This document shows positions 26,920-35,949 of a stretch of DNA of 64,000 nucleotides, in pieces. How positions within the stretch are numbered: the stretch's first letter is position 1; each line of letters begins with the position of its first letter. The notes beneath the pieces are model-generated. The model had not been told where the DNA came from and made no database searches. It worked only from the letters and a program-made list of their open reading frames with translations. The DNA lies in contig NZ_AP026978.1 of NCBI RefSeq assembly GCF_027924405.1, positions 4,340,001 through 4,404,000 of the forward strand, read 5' to 3'. A program made the position numbers and the translations under genes. The DNA is from Nocardia sputorum. GTDB taxonomy: Bacteria; Actinomycetota; Actinomycetes; Mycobacteriales; Mycobacteriaceae.

Positions 26920-27620
26920 CCCAACGGGGCATTCCGGAATCCACGGGGGCAGGTGCGCCGCTGGGAGCCGAGAGCTGCGCTGTGCCAGCCGCTTTCGTCG
27001 ATGTCGACGAAACGTTGGTGCGTGATGTCACCTTCTTGTCCTTGTTCTCCTTCGACGCGCGGCAACGCGGGCGCGGCGCCGTGGCCGACGCCGTGATCGA
27101 GGAGTTCCGGGCGCTGCGGGCGGCGGGAATGAGCCGCGGCGAATCCCATCGGTGGTTCTATCGGCAGTGGGCCGGCCGCGAGGTCGCCGAGGTCCGGCGC
27201 GTCGGCCGTGCATGGTTCGCGTCCCGCGCCGCGGACCCGGCGTTCTTCAATATCGCGGTGCGACAGCGGCTGGAGGTGTTGTCCCGCTCCGGGAGCCGGA
27301 TCGTCCTGGTGTCGGGCTCGTTCACCCCGGCGCTGCGCCCGATCGCCGAGGCAGTCGGCGCGACGTCGGTGCTGTGTACGACCTTGGCGACGACGGCAGG
27401 GCAGTACACCGGCGAGGTCCTCGCGACGATGGTCGGCGCCGACAAATCCGCGGCCTTGCTCCGGTACGCCGAGGAGGCGGTCATCGATCTGTCGTCTTGC
27501 GCGGCGTTCGGCGACCACCACTCCGACATCGCGATGTTCGAGCTGGTCGGCCATCCCGTCGTCGTCGGCGACGCCGATCCGCGGCTGCGCGGCTATCCGG
27601 CGCGGCGGCTGCCCGGCTAG
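26916..27620 (+). CDS. HAD-superfamily hydrolase, subfamily IB
   Basis: A 234-aa phosphatase-like protein. Motif I is FVDVDETLV (Asp nucleophile and Asp general acid), motif II LVSGSFTP, motif III K in GADKSAALL, and motif IV GDHHSD. This is the SerB/HAD-IB pattern, where the substrate is typically a small phosphate monoester or phospholipid. It overlaps the antiporter stop by 4 bases and so is translated together with it. The substrate is not identifiable. The 3' end faces the second GlxA gene. Confidence 0.85.
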   Translation: MTQRGIPESTGAGAPLGAESCAVPAAFVDVDETLVRDVTFLSLFSFDARQRGRGAVADAVIEEFRALRAAGMSRGESHRWFYRQWAGREVAEVRRVGRAWFASRAADPAFFNIAVRQRLEVLSRSGSRIVLVSGSFTPALRPIAEAVGATSVLCTTLATTAGQYTGEVLATMVGADKSAALLRYAEEAVIDLSSCAAFGDHHSDIAMFELVGHPVVVGDADPRLRGYPARRLPG

Positions 27621-27634
27621 ACCGGGGGCACCCG

Positions 27635-28585
27635 TCAGTCGCGGATCGTGAACGTGCGCCGATACTGCCCCGGACTGACACCGAGATGGCGCTTGAACAC
27701 CGCCCGGGTATTGGCCGGGTTGCCCAGGCCGACGCGGTAACCGATCTGGTCGATGGGCAGCTCGGTCGTCTCCAGCAGCTCTCGCGCCTGGTTCAGGCGC
27801 GCGCTGGTGATCCAGACGTGCGTGGAGGTTCCGGTCTCTTCCCGGAATCGGCGGATGAAACTGCGGCGCGAGAGATTCGACCGCCTCGCCAGGTCCTCGA
27901 GCGAATGCCTGCGGTCGAGGTTCGCGAGGATCCACGCGCGTGTCTCGGAGAGCACACCCGCGGAGGTCTGCTTGGGGAACTGCCGGGTGTACTGGGCTTG
28001 ACCGCCCTCGCGGACCGGTGGCGCCACCAGGTCGCGGGCACGTTCGTTGGCGGCGGCCGCACCGATGTCCTTGCGCACCACGTGCAGGCACAGGTCGATC
28101 CCGCTGGTCACGCCGGCGGAGGTCAGCACGTCGCCGTCGTCCACGAACAGACGATCGGCATGGACCTCGACGTCGGGATACCGGCTCTGCAGCAACGCCG
28201 CGGCCCGCCAGTGCGTCGTCGCGGGCCGGTGGGCCAGCAGCCCCGCGGCGGCCAGCGCGAACGCGCCGGTGCAGATCGACAGCATGCGCGCGCCTCGGCC
28301 GTGGGCGTCGCGAAGCGCGCGGAGCACCGGTTCCGGCGGCGGCGTCGCGTAGGAGGCGTAGCCGGGCACCACCACCGTTTCCGCGTGCCGCAGAGCCTCC
28401 AGCCCGGCCACCGCCACACAGGACAACCCCGGCACCGACGTCGGCGCCGTCGGCGAGACCGTGCACACCTCCAGCCGGTAGTGGGGGTCGGAGCCGAACA
28501 CGTCGATCGGGATCGCGGCATCCAGAACGACTACTTCGTCGGGGATGACCACGGTCACCCGGCGCGCGCCCCCATCCGATTGCAT
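27635..28585 (-). CDS. Second GlxA-type (DJ-1/PfpI-AraC) regulator
   Basis: A 316-aa protein built like the one at 17176. DJ-1/PfpI domain with Cys105 in LSICTGAFALAAAGLL, and a C-terminal AraC domain with LEDLARRSNLSRRSFIRRF and QIGYRVGLGNPANTRAVFKRHL. ATG at 28585 is used; the open frame continues upstream to 28939 only as antisense of the ketosynthase. It is divergently transcribed from the KasB-like gene (106 bases apart). Whether it controls the ketosynthase, the isonitrile genes, or something else is unknown. Confidence 0.88.
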   Translation of the reverse strand: MQSDGGARRVTVVIPDEVVVLDAAIPIDVFGSDPHYRLEVCTVSPTAPTSVPGLSCVAVAGLEALRHAETVVVPGYASYATPPPEPVLRALRDAHGRGARMLSICTGAFALAAAGLLAHRPATTHWRAAALLQSRYPDVEVHADRLFVDDGDVLTSAGVTSGIDLCLHVVRKDIGAAAANERARDLVAPPVREGGQAQYTRQFPKQTSAGVLSETRAWILANLDRRHSLEDLARRSNLSRRSFIRRFREETGTSTHVWITSARLNQARELLETTELPIDQIGYRVGLGNPANTRAVFKRHLGVSPGQYRRTFTIRD

Positions 28586-28691
28586 GGCCCGATCGTAGCG
28601 GTGATCGGCACTCGGGCTACTACCCCGGCCTTCCGGCGCGCACATAGCCTCGCTGGAGCATCCGAGCCGACAAGCCGAAAGAAGGGGTTTG

Positions 28692-29951
28692 ATGTCCGAT
28701 TTGACGGACTTCTCCACCAGCAACGGAGGGTTCCGGGGTGTGGTCGTGACCGCCGTGGAGATGTCGACCGCTGTCGGCGCCGACACCGATGCGACATGGA
28801 AAGGACTGCTCGCCGGGGAGACCGGGATCGCCAAGGTGCAGGACCCCGACTTCGAGCGCTTCCAAGTCCCCGTCGACATCGGCGGCCAGTTCAAGCTCGA
28901 TCCGACCGACGAACTCAGCCGAGTCCAGAAGCGTCGCATGTCCTACGTCCAGCAGATCGCCTATGTCATGGGCAACCGGATCTGGGACACCGCGGGCCGC
29001 CCCGAGGTCGATCTCGATCGGCTCGGCGTCTGCATCGGCACCGGCCTCGGCGGCGCCGACACGATCATCGAGTCCAACGACCAGATGCAGAACGCGGGCT
29101 ACCGCAAGGTGTCCCCCTTCGCGGTGCCGATGGCCATGCCCAACGGCGCCGCCGCGGTGGTCGGGTTGGAACTCGGCGCGCGCGCCAGCGTGATCACCCC
29201 CGTCTCGGCGTGCGCGTCGGGATGCGAGGCGCTGGTGCACGCGTGGCGTTCGATCATCCTGGGCGAGGCCGACATCATCGTCGCGGGCGGCGTGGAAGGC
29301 CGGATCAACCCGCTGGCCGTGGCCGGATTCTCGATGATGCGGGCGTTGAGCACCCGGATCGACGAGCCCGAGCGCGCCTCCCGCCCGTTCGACCGGGACC
29401 GCGACGGTTTCGTGTTCGGCGAAGCCGCCGCGCTGTTCGTGCTGGAGTCGGAGGACCACGCACGGGCGCGCGGGGCCAAGCCGCTGGCACGACTGATGGG
29501 CGCGGGCCTGACCGCCGACGGCTACCACATGGTCCTCCCGCATCCGGAGGGCGCGGGCAACATCCGGGCGATGCGCCGCGCGATCGAAACGGCGGGCGTG
29601 AGCCCCACCGACATCGACCACGTCAATGCCCACGCCACGGCCACCCCGTTCGGCGACCTGGCGGAAGCCAAGGGCATCCGCGCGGCGGTGGGCGATCACG
29701 CCTCGGTCTACGCGCCCAAGTCCGCGTTGGGTCACTCGGTCGGCGCGGTCGGCGCGGTCGAAGCCGCCTTGACCGTGCTCAGCATCCGGGACGGAGTGGT
29801 GCCGCCCACGCTGAACCTGGACAACCAGGACCCGGAGATCGAGCTCGACATCGTCCACGGCAGCGCGCGCACCCAGAACATCGAGTACGCGCTGAACAAC
29901 TCGTACGGTTTCGGCGGCCACAACGCGGCGGTCGTCTTCGGCCGCTGCTGA
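28692..29951 (+). CDS. Beta-ketoacyl-ACP synthase II, KasA/KasB type
   Basis: 419 aa. Condensing Cys174 in [10 protein letters not shown], His in [11 protein letters not shown] and the second His in [15 protein letters not shown] form the Cys-His-His triad. The sequence is close in style to mycobacterial KasA/KasB of the FAS-II system that elongates meromycolate precursors; the ATATP variation of the usual ATGTx motif is notable. The ATG at 28692 follows GAAAGAAGGGG; the TTG three bases earlier is ignored. It stands alone here, not in an acpM-kasA-kasB operon, so it may be an extra copy with a specialised role. Confidence 0.88.
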   Translation: MSDLTDFSTSNGGFRGVVVTAVEMSTAVGADTDATWKGLLAGETGIAKVQDPDFERFQVPVDIGGQFKLDPTDELSRVQKRRMSYVQQIAYVMGNRIWDTAGRPEVDLDRLGVCIGTGLGGADTIIESNDQMQNAGYRKVSPFAVPMAMPNGAAAVVGLELGARASVITPVSACASGCEALVHAWRSIILGEADIIVAGGVEGRINPLAVAGFSMMRALSTRIDEPERASRPFDRDRDGFVFGEAAALFVLESEDHARARGAKPLARLMGAGLTADGYHMVLPHPEGAGNIRAMRRAIETAGVSPTDIDHVNAHATATPFGDLAEAKGIRAAVGDHASVYAPKSALGHSVGAVGAVEAALTVLSIRDGVVPPTLNLDNQDPEIELDIVHGSARTQNIEYALNNSYGFGGHNAAVVFGRC

Positions 29952-29974
29952 CCGGAGAGCCGTCACCCGCAGGG

Positions 29975-30382
29975 TCACGCGTGGCGGGCGCGGCGGCCGG
30001 ACTCCTCTTCGCCGCTTCGATCGCTTCCGGAGCTTCGACGGGCGCGCTTTCCGCGCGCGATCTCCGTCGCCAGCGCGTCGAGCGGTTGCGCGAACCGGTG
30101 CAACGGGTCCGCCAGCTCGGTCAGCCAGGCTCGGGCGGCGTCGAGGCCCGAGGGGTCGAGGGCGTACCACCGTCGCGTGCCCTCGGCGCGGACGAGCACC
30201 AGCCCGGCGTCGCGGAGCACCTTGAGGTGCTGGGAGACGCCGGGCTGCGAGATCCGCGTGTGCTGTTGCACGGCGGCGACCACCGCGCCCGCGGGCTGTT
30301 CCTCGGTCGCCACCAATTCGAGGATGAACCGGCGGACCGGGTCGCCGAGCGCCTCGAAGATCTGTGCGGGAGCCCGATCCAT
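29975..30382 (-). CDS. ArsR-family transcriptional repressor
   Basis: A 135-aa winged helix protein: FEALGDPVRRFILELVA, then ISQPGVSQHLKVLRDAGLV as the recognition helix and RRWYALDP as the wing. No cysteine metal site is visible, so it is of the non-metal SmtB/ArsR type often paired with an SRPBCC protein. It is second in a two-gene operon, overlapping the SRPBCC gene by ATGA. The palindrome upstream of that gene is its likely operator. Confidence 0.88.
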   Translation of the reverse strand: MDRAPAQIFEALGDPVRRFILELVATEEQPAGAVVAAVQQHTRISQPGVSQHLKVLRDAGLVLVRAEGTRRWYALDPSGLDAARAWLTELADPLHRFAQPLDALATEIARGKRARRSSGSDRSGEEESGRRARHA

Positions 30383-31038
30383 CAGGACTCGGTGCCGTCC
30401 TCGGGAACGACCGTGTAGAAGTCGACGGTCCGCAGCGCCGCCGCGTTCGCCGCGGCCGGTTCGTCACCGTCGCCGACGGCAGCCTCCGCCCAGCCCAGCG
30501 CCGCCGTCCGGACGAACGTCACGCCCTCGGGGGTCGTCGGGAACGCAAGGGCCTCGGCCGCGTCCACCGGCGCTCCGCTCGAAAGATGCAGCCCGAGGCC
30601 CACCAGAGCGAGATCCCACCCGACGCCGACCGCGCCGGGTCCGTACTGGTCCCAGAACTCCGGAGCGACCGGGGCCTCGTGCCGCAGCTCCAGCTCGGTG
30701 CCGTCCTCGATCGGCGTGAGGGTGACCGTCACCCATGAGATCTGCGGACCCATCTCCCAGGTCACGGCGAACCGTTCCGGCGCATCGCAGTGTTCGACGA
30801 CACCGTTGGCATTGCCCTCGAGCTGATAGCGGCCGCCGACCCGCAGGTCACCGCTGACGGGCAGGAACCAGCGCGGGATCCGGTCGATATCGGTGAGCGC
30901 GTCCCACAGATCCGCCTGATCGGTCGGGTAACGGCGGCGGGCGACGGCGATCCGGGTCGGCGCGCCGTCGCGCGATCCGGTGCGGACTTCACGGGTGACG
31001 AGCCCGGCGACGGCGGCGGGATCGGACAACAACGGCAT
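30382..31038 (-). CDS. SRPBCC (AHSA1-type) family protein
   Basis: A 218-aa protein with START/Bet v1-like features: WDALTDIDRIPRWFLPVSGDLRVGG at residues 45-70 and VTWEMGPQISWVTVTLTP near 95. These proteins bind hydrophobic ligands in a deep cavity. The ribosome-binding site AAGGAGGAGC is strong. It comes first in the operon, ahead of its ArsR partner, opposite to the usual order. The ligand is unknown. Confidence 0.88.
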   Translation of the reverse strand: MPLLSDPAAVAGLVTREVRTGSRDGAPTRIAVARRRYPTDQADLWDALTDIDRIPRWFLPVSGDLRVGGRYQLEGNANGVVEHCDAPERFAVTWEMGPQISWVTVTLTPIEDGTELELRHEAPVAPEFWDQYGPGAVGVGWDLALVGLGLHLSSGAPVDAAEALAFPTTPEGVTFVRTAALGWAEAAVGDGDEPAAANAAALRTVDFYTVVPEDGTES

Positions 31039-31051
31039 GAGCTCCTCCTTG

Positions 31052-31067
31052 ATAAGTTTTAACTTAT
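31052..31067. promoter_or_regulatory. ArsR operator palindrome
   Basis: Perfect inverted repeat ATAAGTT-TT-AACTTAT, 14 bases upstream of the SRPBCC start, in an AT-rich spot. It overlaps the expected promoter and fits a dimeric ArsR repressor. Confidence 0.75.
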
Positions 31068-31152
31068 ATTAGCGAGCGACAGCGAGCGCGCAAGCACCCG
31101 ACCGCATCCGGCCGCGGCATGCGGGCCATGGATCCGACGAACTGCCGGCCGA

Positions 31153-31785
31153 TCAGCCGCTCGGGGACACCCCCGCGATGGCGCGCAGCGCGGAGATCAT
31201 GCCCGCGACCGGGATGCCGGGGTCGATGGATCGGAACAAGCCCAGCCCGACGCCGAGCGCCAGCACCGCGACAGCGGCTTCCGCCTGCGGCATCGGCGCG
31301 GGGTGATCGCCGGTCGCCGTCAACGCCGCCCCGACCATGCCCGTGATGTTGCCGAGCCGGGTCGCGAGTTCGGCGCGGAGGTGTTCGTCGCGCCGCGCCT
31401 GGACGCCGAACTCCAGTTCCAATCGCGTCCAGTCGGGATCACCGACCACCCGTTCGGCCCATTCCGTCATCCGCTCGAGCCGCTCGGCGGCCGTAGGCGC
31501 GGCGATGATCGCGGCGACTTCCGCCGCCCGCTCGCCGTGGATTTCGTCGAGCACGGCCAGACACAACTCGTCTTTGGTGCGGAAGTTCGAATACACCGCC
31601 CCTTTGGTGAAACCGGCCGCTTTCGCGACCTTCTCCAGAGTCGTCGCCTGATAGCCGTCCGCCAGAAAAAGCCGTTTGGCGGTCGCGATCAATACGGTGC
31701 GCGTCCGCGCTTGACTTTGCGCTCGTGTCGGCCGCGAACGCCCTGTCCCCCGAAGCGGCCGACACTCATCGCTATTCCCGGACAA
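31153..31785 (-). CDS. TetR-family regulator
   Basis: A 210-aa regulator. The N-terminal HTH is LEKVAKAAGFTKGAVYSNFRTKDEL; the C-terminal part (LGVGLGLFRSIDPGIP) resembles a TetR_C ligand domain. The start is a TTG at 31785 with AAGGGG six bases upstream; there is no in-frame ATG that keeps the HTH intact except further in. It is divergent from the secreted lipase gene. The paired dyads between them suggest it represses the lipase and itself. Confidence 0.85.
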   Translation of the reverse strand: MSGNSDECRPLRGTGRSRPTRAQSQARTRTVLIATAKRLFLADGYQATTLEKVAKAAGFTKGAVYSNFRTKDELCLAVLDEIHGERAAEVAAIIAAPTAAERLERMTEWAERVVGDPDWTRLELEFGVQARRDEHLRAELATRLGNITGMVGAALTATGDHPAPMPQAEAAVAVLALGVGLGLFRSIDPGIPVAGMISALRAIAGVSPSG

Positions 31786-31800
31786 TCTCTACCCCTTACA

Positions 31801-31838
31801 GATACTCTCAGTATCCGATTCTAGATGCCCTGGGTATC
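31801..31838. promoter_or_regulatory. Two TetR operator candidates between regulator and lipase
   Basis: A perfect dyad GATACT-CTC-AGTATC (31801-31815) and a related imperfect one GATGCCCTGGGTATC (31824-31838), 23 bp apart centre to centre, lie in the 76-base divergent spacer. Both share GAT..CC/GGTATC-like ends. Confidence 0.65.
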
Positions 31839-31861
31839 CCAATCGCAGGAAGGATCGCATC

Positions 31862-33184
31862 GTGAGGAGCCGAATACTCAGATTGGCCACAGCTTTGACG
31901 GGAACTTTCCTCGTGGTCGGGGGCGGGGCGATCGCCGCCCCGCAAGCATGGACGGAACCGGCCGCGGAGACCGTGGCCGGCGACGATTTCTACATTCCGC
32001 CCGCGTCACCGGCGGGCGCGCCGGGCTCCATCATCCGCGCCGAAGCGTCGCGCCTGGCGATTTCGGTCCCCGGACAACCGGGGCAGATCCCCGCGACGTC
32101 GACGCGGATCATGTATGCCAGCAGTGATACCCACGGCGAGCGGGCGGCGGTGGTGGGCACCTATCTGGAGCCGGCTCAGCCATGGACCGGTCCGGGCGAC
32201 CGCCCGCTGATCGCGTACGCGGTCGGCACGAAGGGGCAGGGCGATCAGTGCGCGCCCTCGAAACTGCTCGCGCAATTCATCCAATACCAGCCCCCGTTCG
32301 ACGTCATCGTCGAATACGACGTGCTGGCGCTGTACACACTGCTGGCCCGGGGCATGGCGGTGATGGTGACCGATTACCACGGTCTGGGCACACCGGCGGT
32401 GCACGACTATCTCAACCGGAAATCACAGGCGTACGCACTGCTCGACGCGGCGCGTGCGGCGCTGCAATTGCCCGGCACCAGCCTCCATCCCGGCTCGCCC
32501 GTCATCCTGTACGGGTACTCCCAGGGTGGCATGGCCTCCGCCGGCGCGGCCGAACTGCAGCCGAGCTACGCCCCCGAGTTGAACGTGCGGGGCGCCTACG
32601 CTGGCGGACCGGTCGTGGACGACGAATACTTCATCGGATTCAACGACGGCCGGGCTCCGCTCGGACCCGCCTTCGCGTGGATTCTCAACGGCATCGCCGC
32701 GAACTATCCCGAAACGCGCCCGGTGCTCGACGCCGAACTCAACGACACCGGTAAGGCGATCCTGCGCGAGTCGGCGGACAAGTGCGCCGTACCGCTCGGA
32801 CTGGCCCAGCAGTTCCCGAACACCTCGCAGTGGACCACCAGCGGGCAGCCGCTCACCGCGGTGATCGATCAGTCCCCGGTCCTGAAGGCGGCGTTCAACG
32901 ATCAGCGCGTCGGAACGCTCACCCCGCGGGTGCCCGTCCTCATCGCCTCGAGCCCGATCGACGAGGGTGCGCCCTACGTGCCCGTCCGTGAACTGGCCGC
33001 CGGATGGTGCGGCGGCGGCGCGCCGGTCCAATTGAACGCGAACGGCGAACTTCCCAGCGTCATCAGCGGGTTGCGGGCCACCCACGTGCTGGCGTTCTTC
33101 CCGTCCCTGGTGGCATCACAGGACTGGATGACACAGCGGCTCGCCGACCAGCCGGCACCGTCCAATTGCGGGGCACTGCCCTGA
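31862..33184 (+). CDS. Secreted lipase (LIP family)
   Basis: A 440-aa alpha/beta-hydrolase with a signal peptide (MRSRILRLATALTGTF, cleavage near AIAAPQA). The nucleophile elbow is GYSQGG and the C-terminal half carries the conserved SSPIDEGAPYVPVR region that supplies the acid. This matches the secretory lipases of Candida Lip/actinomycete type. It starts at GTG 31862 with GGAAGGA ahead. The neighbouring TetR probably controls it. The substrate is likely a triacylglycerol or long-chain ester. Confidence 0.88.
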   Translation: MRSRILRLATALTGTFLVVGGGAIAAPQAWTEPAAETVAGDDFYIPPASPAGAPGSIIRAEASRLAISVPGQPGQIPATSTRIMYASSDTHGERAAVVGTYLEPAQPWTGPGDRPLIAYAVGTKGQGDQCAPSKLLAQFIQYQPPFDVIVEYDVLALYTLLARGMAVMVTDYHGLGTPAVHDYLNRKSQAYALLDAARAALQLPGTSLHPGSPVILYGYSQGGMASAGAAELQPSYAPELNVRGAYAGGPVVDDEYFIGFNDGRAPLGPAFAWILNGIAANYPETRPVLDAELNDTGKAILRESADKCAVPLGLAQQFPNTSQWTTSGQPLTAVIDQSPVLKAAFNDQRVGTLTPRVPVLIASSPIDEGAPYVPVRELAAGWCGGGAPVQLNANGELPSVISGLRATHVLAFFPSLVASQDWMTQRLADQPAPSNCGALP

Positions 33185-33741
33185 TTTGCGGAAACACCGA
33201 ACAGTCGGATACCGTCGGTATCTCGATCGGAGTCTCGGCGCAGCGCCTCGCGCAGCGGTTCCACCCGTAGCGCCGTGATCTCTTCGCACAGTGGTCGGCC
33301 GCGGTTCGGTCCCACGACCGAGCCGCGGCCGACTTGCTGCCCGGGACGCGCGAATCCCCAGGCGGCGAGTAGCTTCACCCGCAATCGTTCATAAACCCGC
33401 CGGAGTCGGCGGATGATGTGCACCGAGTCAGCCGTGTCGCTGTTCCACCGTTCGTCAGCTAGATCGATTTCGGTACAGAAAGGTTCGAATGTCGGAGTTG
33501 GCTCATCCCCACCGGCCTGAGCCGCTCAGGGGCGCACAGCGGTGACTCTCGGAGATCCGGCCCGGATCGACTCGTCCCCGACATGGCGGCGCGGACCGGC
33601 GCGCACTGCCCGCTCAGCCGACGGTTTCGACGGATCGCCACCAGCCAGCGAACTTCTAGCTATTCTTGAATCGCGTGCACGGTGTAGGTGTTCTCCGCAG
33701 TCGGAACTGTCGGTTGAGTGTTGTCCTCACGGATCGGCGAG
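33185..33741. other. Intergenic region before alkB
   Basis: About 560 bases without a persuasive gene. A minus-strand frame beginning MHIIRRLRRVYERLRVKLL at 33423 looks somewhat protein-like at its start, but it runs antisense into the lipase and is not annotated. The alkB promoter must lie in the right part, which is richer in A/T near 33655-33720. Confidence 0.45.
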
Positions 33742-34992
33742 ATGACTATGACGATCTTCGAGCACACGCAAGCCCGCGACCCCAAACGCTATCTGTGGGT
33801 TCTGGGTCTGATCGCCCCGGGTTGCGCGCTTCTTCCCTCTCAGCTGGTGGTACACACCGGGCTGGAGGTGTTCTGGTGGATCGGGCCGATCATCGTGCTG
33901 GTGATCATCCCGCTGCTGGATTGGACCATCGGCGACGACGGAAGCAACCCTCGCGACGAAGACTACGAGGCGTTGTCCAACGACCGTTACTACCGGTGGT
34001 GCACCTTTCTCTTCCTGCCGCTGCAGTTCATCGGCCTGCTCATCGCCTGCTACTTGTGGGCCAGCCATGAGCTGAGCCTGGCCGACAAGCTCGGCTTGGC
34101 CGTCACCCTCGGCTTCGTCTCGGGGATCGGCATCAACGCGGCACACGAACTCGGCCACCGCTCCGAACGTCTCGAGCGGTGGCTGGCCAAGATCGCGCTC
34201 GCGCAGTCCGGGTACGGGCACTTCTTCGTGGAGCACAACCGCGGCCATCACGTCCGCGTCGCCACGCCCGAGGACCCGGCCAGCGCCCGCTTCGGCGAAT
34301 CGCTGTGGCAATTCCTGCCGCGCACGATAACGGGGGGATTCCGCTCCGCTCTCGACCTGGAGCGCAAGCGGCTGGCGCGCAACGGCAAACGCTGGCTCAG
34401 CCCCAGCAATCATCTCCTGCAAGCGTGGGCGATGAGCGCGGCGCTGTTCACCACCCTGATCGTGGTTTTCGGCCCCGGCACGATCCCGTATCTCGCCATT
34501 CAGGCGGTCATCGGCGCGGGGCTACTCGAGACCGTCAACTACGTCGAGCACTACGGACTGCTGCGCACCCGGCGTCCGGACGGCCGGTACGCCCGCTGCT
34601 CGCCGCGCGACAGCTGGAACAGCGACCGCTTGGTCACCAACATCTTCCTGTTCCACCTGCAACGCCACAGCGACCACCACGCCAATCCCGGTCGCCGTTA
34701 CCAAACCCTCCGTAGCTGCGACGTGGCGCCCCAGCTACCTGCGGGCTACGCCACCATGGTCGTGCTCGCCGCGATCCCGCCGCTGTGGCGCGCGGTCATG
34801 GACCACCGCGTCCTGGACCACTACAACGGCGACCTCACGCTGGTCAACACCAAGCCCCACAGGCGCAGGCTCGTCCTGCCGATCCGGCGTCCGCGTGCGG
34901 AAGCGCCGACGGATGCGAGCCCGCGCGCCCACAGCTCGAACCCGTCCACCGACACCGACGAGGACTGGTTCCCAACCGAGGCGAATCGGTGA
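33742..34992 (+). CDS. alkB: Integral-membrane alkane 1-monooxygenase (AlkB)
   Basis: About 416 aa with ~6 membrane segments and the full di-iron histidine set: HELGHR, EHNRGHH, and LQRHSDHH, plus the alkane-specific NYVEHYG. It performs terminal hydroxylation of medium-chain alkanes, receiving electrons from rubredoxin. No rubredoxin gene follows and no rubredoxin domain is fused at the C-terminus, so electron transfer proteins must come from elsewhere. The ATG at 33742 is chosen over earlier GTG/TTG codons. Confidence 0.92.
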   Translation: MTMTIFEHTQARDPKRYLWVLGLIAPGCALLPSQLVVHTGLEVFWWIGPIIVLVIIPLLDWTIGDDGSNPRDEDYEALSNDRYYRWCTFLFLPLQFIGLLIACYLWASHELSLADKLGLAVTLGFVSGIGINAAHELGHRSERLERWLAKIALAQSGYGHFFVEHNRGHHVRVATPEDPASARFGESLWQFLPRTITGGFRSALDLERKRLARNGKRWLSPSNHLLQAWAMSAALFTTLIVVFGPGTIPYLAIQAVIGAGLLETVNYVEHYGLLRTRRPDGRYARCSPRDSWNSDRLVTNIFLFHLQRHSDHHANPGRRYQTLRSCDVAPQLPAGYATMVVLAAIPPLWRAVMDHRVLDHYNGDLTLVNTKPHRRRLVLPIRRPRAEAPTDASPRAHSSNPSTDTDEDWFPTEANR

Positions 34993-35001
34993 CGCCACCT
35001 C

Positions 35002-35023
35002 CTGCGGAGCAAGCCCTCCGCAG
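35002..35023. terminator. Bidirectional hairpin between alkB and the methyltransferase
   Basis: CTGCGGAG / CTCCGCAG with a 6-base loop, midway between two convergent stop codons (34992 and 35038). Confidence 0.6.
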
Positions 35024-35037
35024 CCGAACCTCGGGGC

Positions 35038-35949
35038 TCACAACAGCGCGGATCGGTGCCGAGCATCGGGTTTGCGGCAGGTGAACTGCATGACGTCGGT
35101 GTGTCCACGGCGGAAGTACTCCGCGGACCCGGTCAGATACCGCAGGTAGGCGTTGTAGGTGTCCTGCCCGGCGAGCCGGACCGCCTGATCCCGGTGCTCA
35201 CGCAGGGCGTCGGCCCAGCGGTCCAGGGTGGTGGTGTAGTGCGGACCCAGTGCCTGCACGTCGGCGACGGTGAATCCGGCGTCCTCCGCGTATTCGGTGA
35301 TCCCTTTGGGGTGGTGGCCGGTCGGTAGCGGAAGCTGGCCACCGGGGAAGATGGTCTCGCGCAGGAACCGCAAGAACGCGAAATCGTCGCTGGTGATCCG
35401 GCCTCCGTGCGCCCGCAGATGGTCGCGGCTGTGACTCACCACGGTCTGCAGCAGCAGCACCCCGTCCGCGGGCATGATCCGGTAGGCGAAATCGAAGAAC
35501 TCCCCGTAGCGGTCCACCGGCAGGTGTTCCAGCGCTCCGATGCACACGATCCGGTCGGCGCGCCGGTCGAAGTCCTCCCAGCCCTGCACGCGCACCCCGC
35601 CGTACGGGCGCCCACGGATCAGCCGGTCGACGAGCATGTCCCGCACGTAACGGTACTGATTACGGCTTCGGGTCAACCCGATCGTGTTCACCCCGTAGGT
35701 GTCCATGGCGCGCAGCATGGTCGAACCCCATCCGCAGCCGACGTCCAGCAAGGTCATCCCCGGCTGCAGATCGCATTTGGCCAAGGCGAGATCGATCTTC
35801 GCCATCTGGGCTTTTTCCAGGGTGTCGTCGGAGTGGGTCCACAGCGCGCAACTGTAGGTCCGGGTCGGGTCGAGGAACAGTCCGAAGAACTCGTCCGGCA
35901 GCTCTTCCCGGCAGAGGAATTCGCGGTAGAGAGGGGCTTGAACACTCAT
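35038..35949 (-). CDS. SAM-dependent methyltransferase, mycolic acid cyclopropane synthase family
   Basis: A 303-aa enzyme. FFGLFLDPTRTYSCALW and EKAQMAKIDLALAK at the N-terminus, the SAM motif LLDVGCGWGST and the later bicarbonate-binding-type GALEHLP resemble the CmaA/PcaA/UmaA group that modifies double bonds of meromycolate or phospholipid acyl chains. The ATG at 35949 begins the conserved N-terminus. Whether it cyclopropanates, methylates or acts on another lipid is not readable. Lone gene. Confidence 0.85.
   Translation of the reverse strand: MSVQAPLYREFLCREELPDEFFGLFLDPTRTYSCALWTHSDDTLEKAQMAKIDLALAKCDLQPGMTLLDVGCGWGSTMLRAMDTYGVNTIGLTRSRNQYRYVRDMLVDRLIRGRPYGGVRVQGWEDFDRRADRIVCIGALEHLPVDRYGEFFDFAYRIMPADGVLLLQTVVSHSRDHLRAHGGRITSDDFAFLRFLRETIFPGGQLPLPTGHHPKGITEYAEDAGFTVADVQALGPHYTTTLDRWADALREHRDQAVRLAGQDTYNAYLRYLTGSAEYFRRGHTDVMQFTCRKPDARHRSALL

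Noticed and set aside
27152..30418. 1088-codon plus-strand frame spanning several genes
   Set aside because: It lies in the wrong frame relative to HAD and the ketosynthase and antisense to GlxA; composition is typical shadow.
32974..33423. 149-codon minus-strand frame downstream of the lipase
   Set aside because: Half of it is antisense to the lipase 3' end and no domain or ribosome site was seen.
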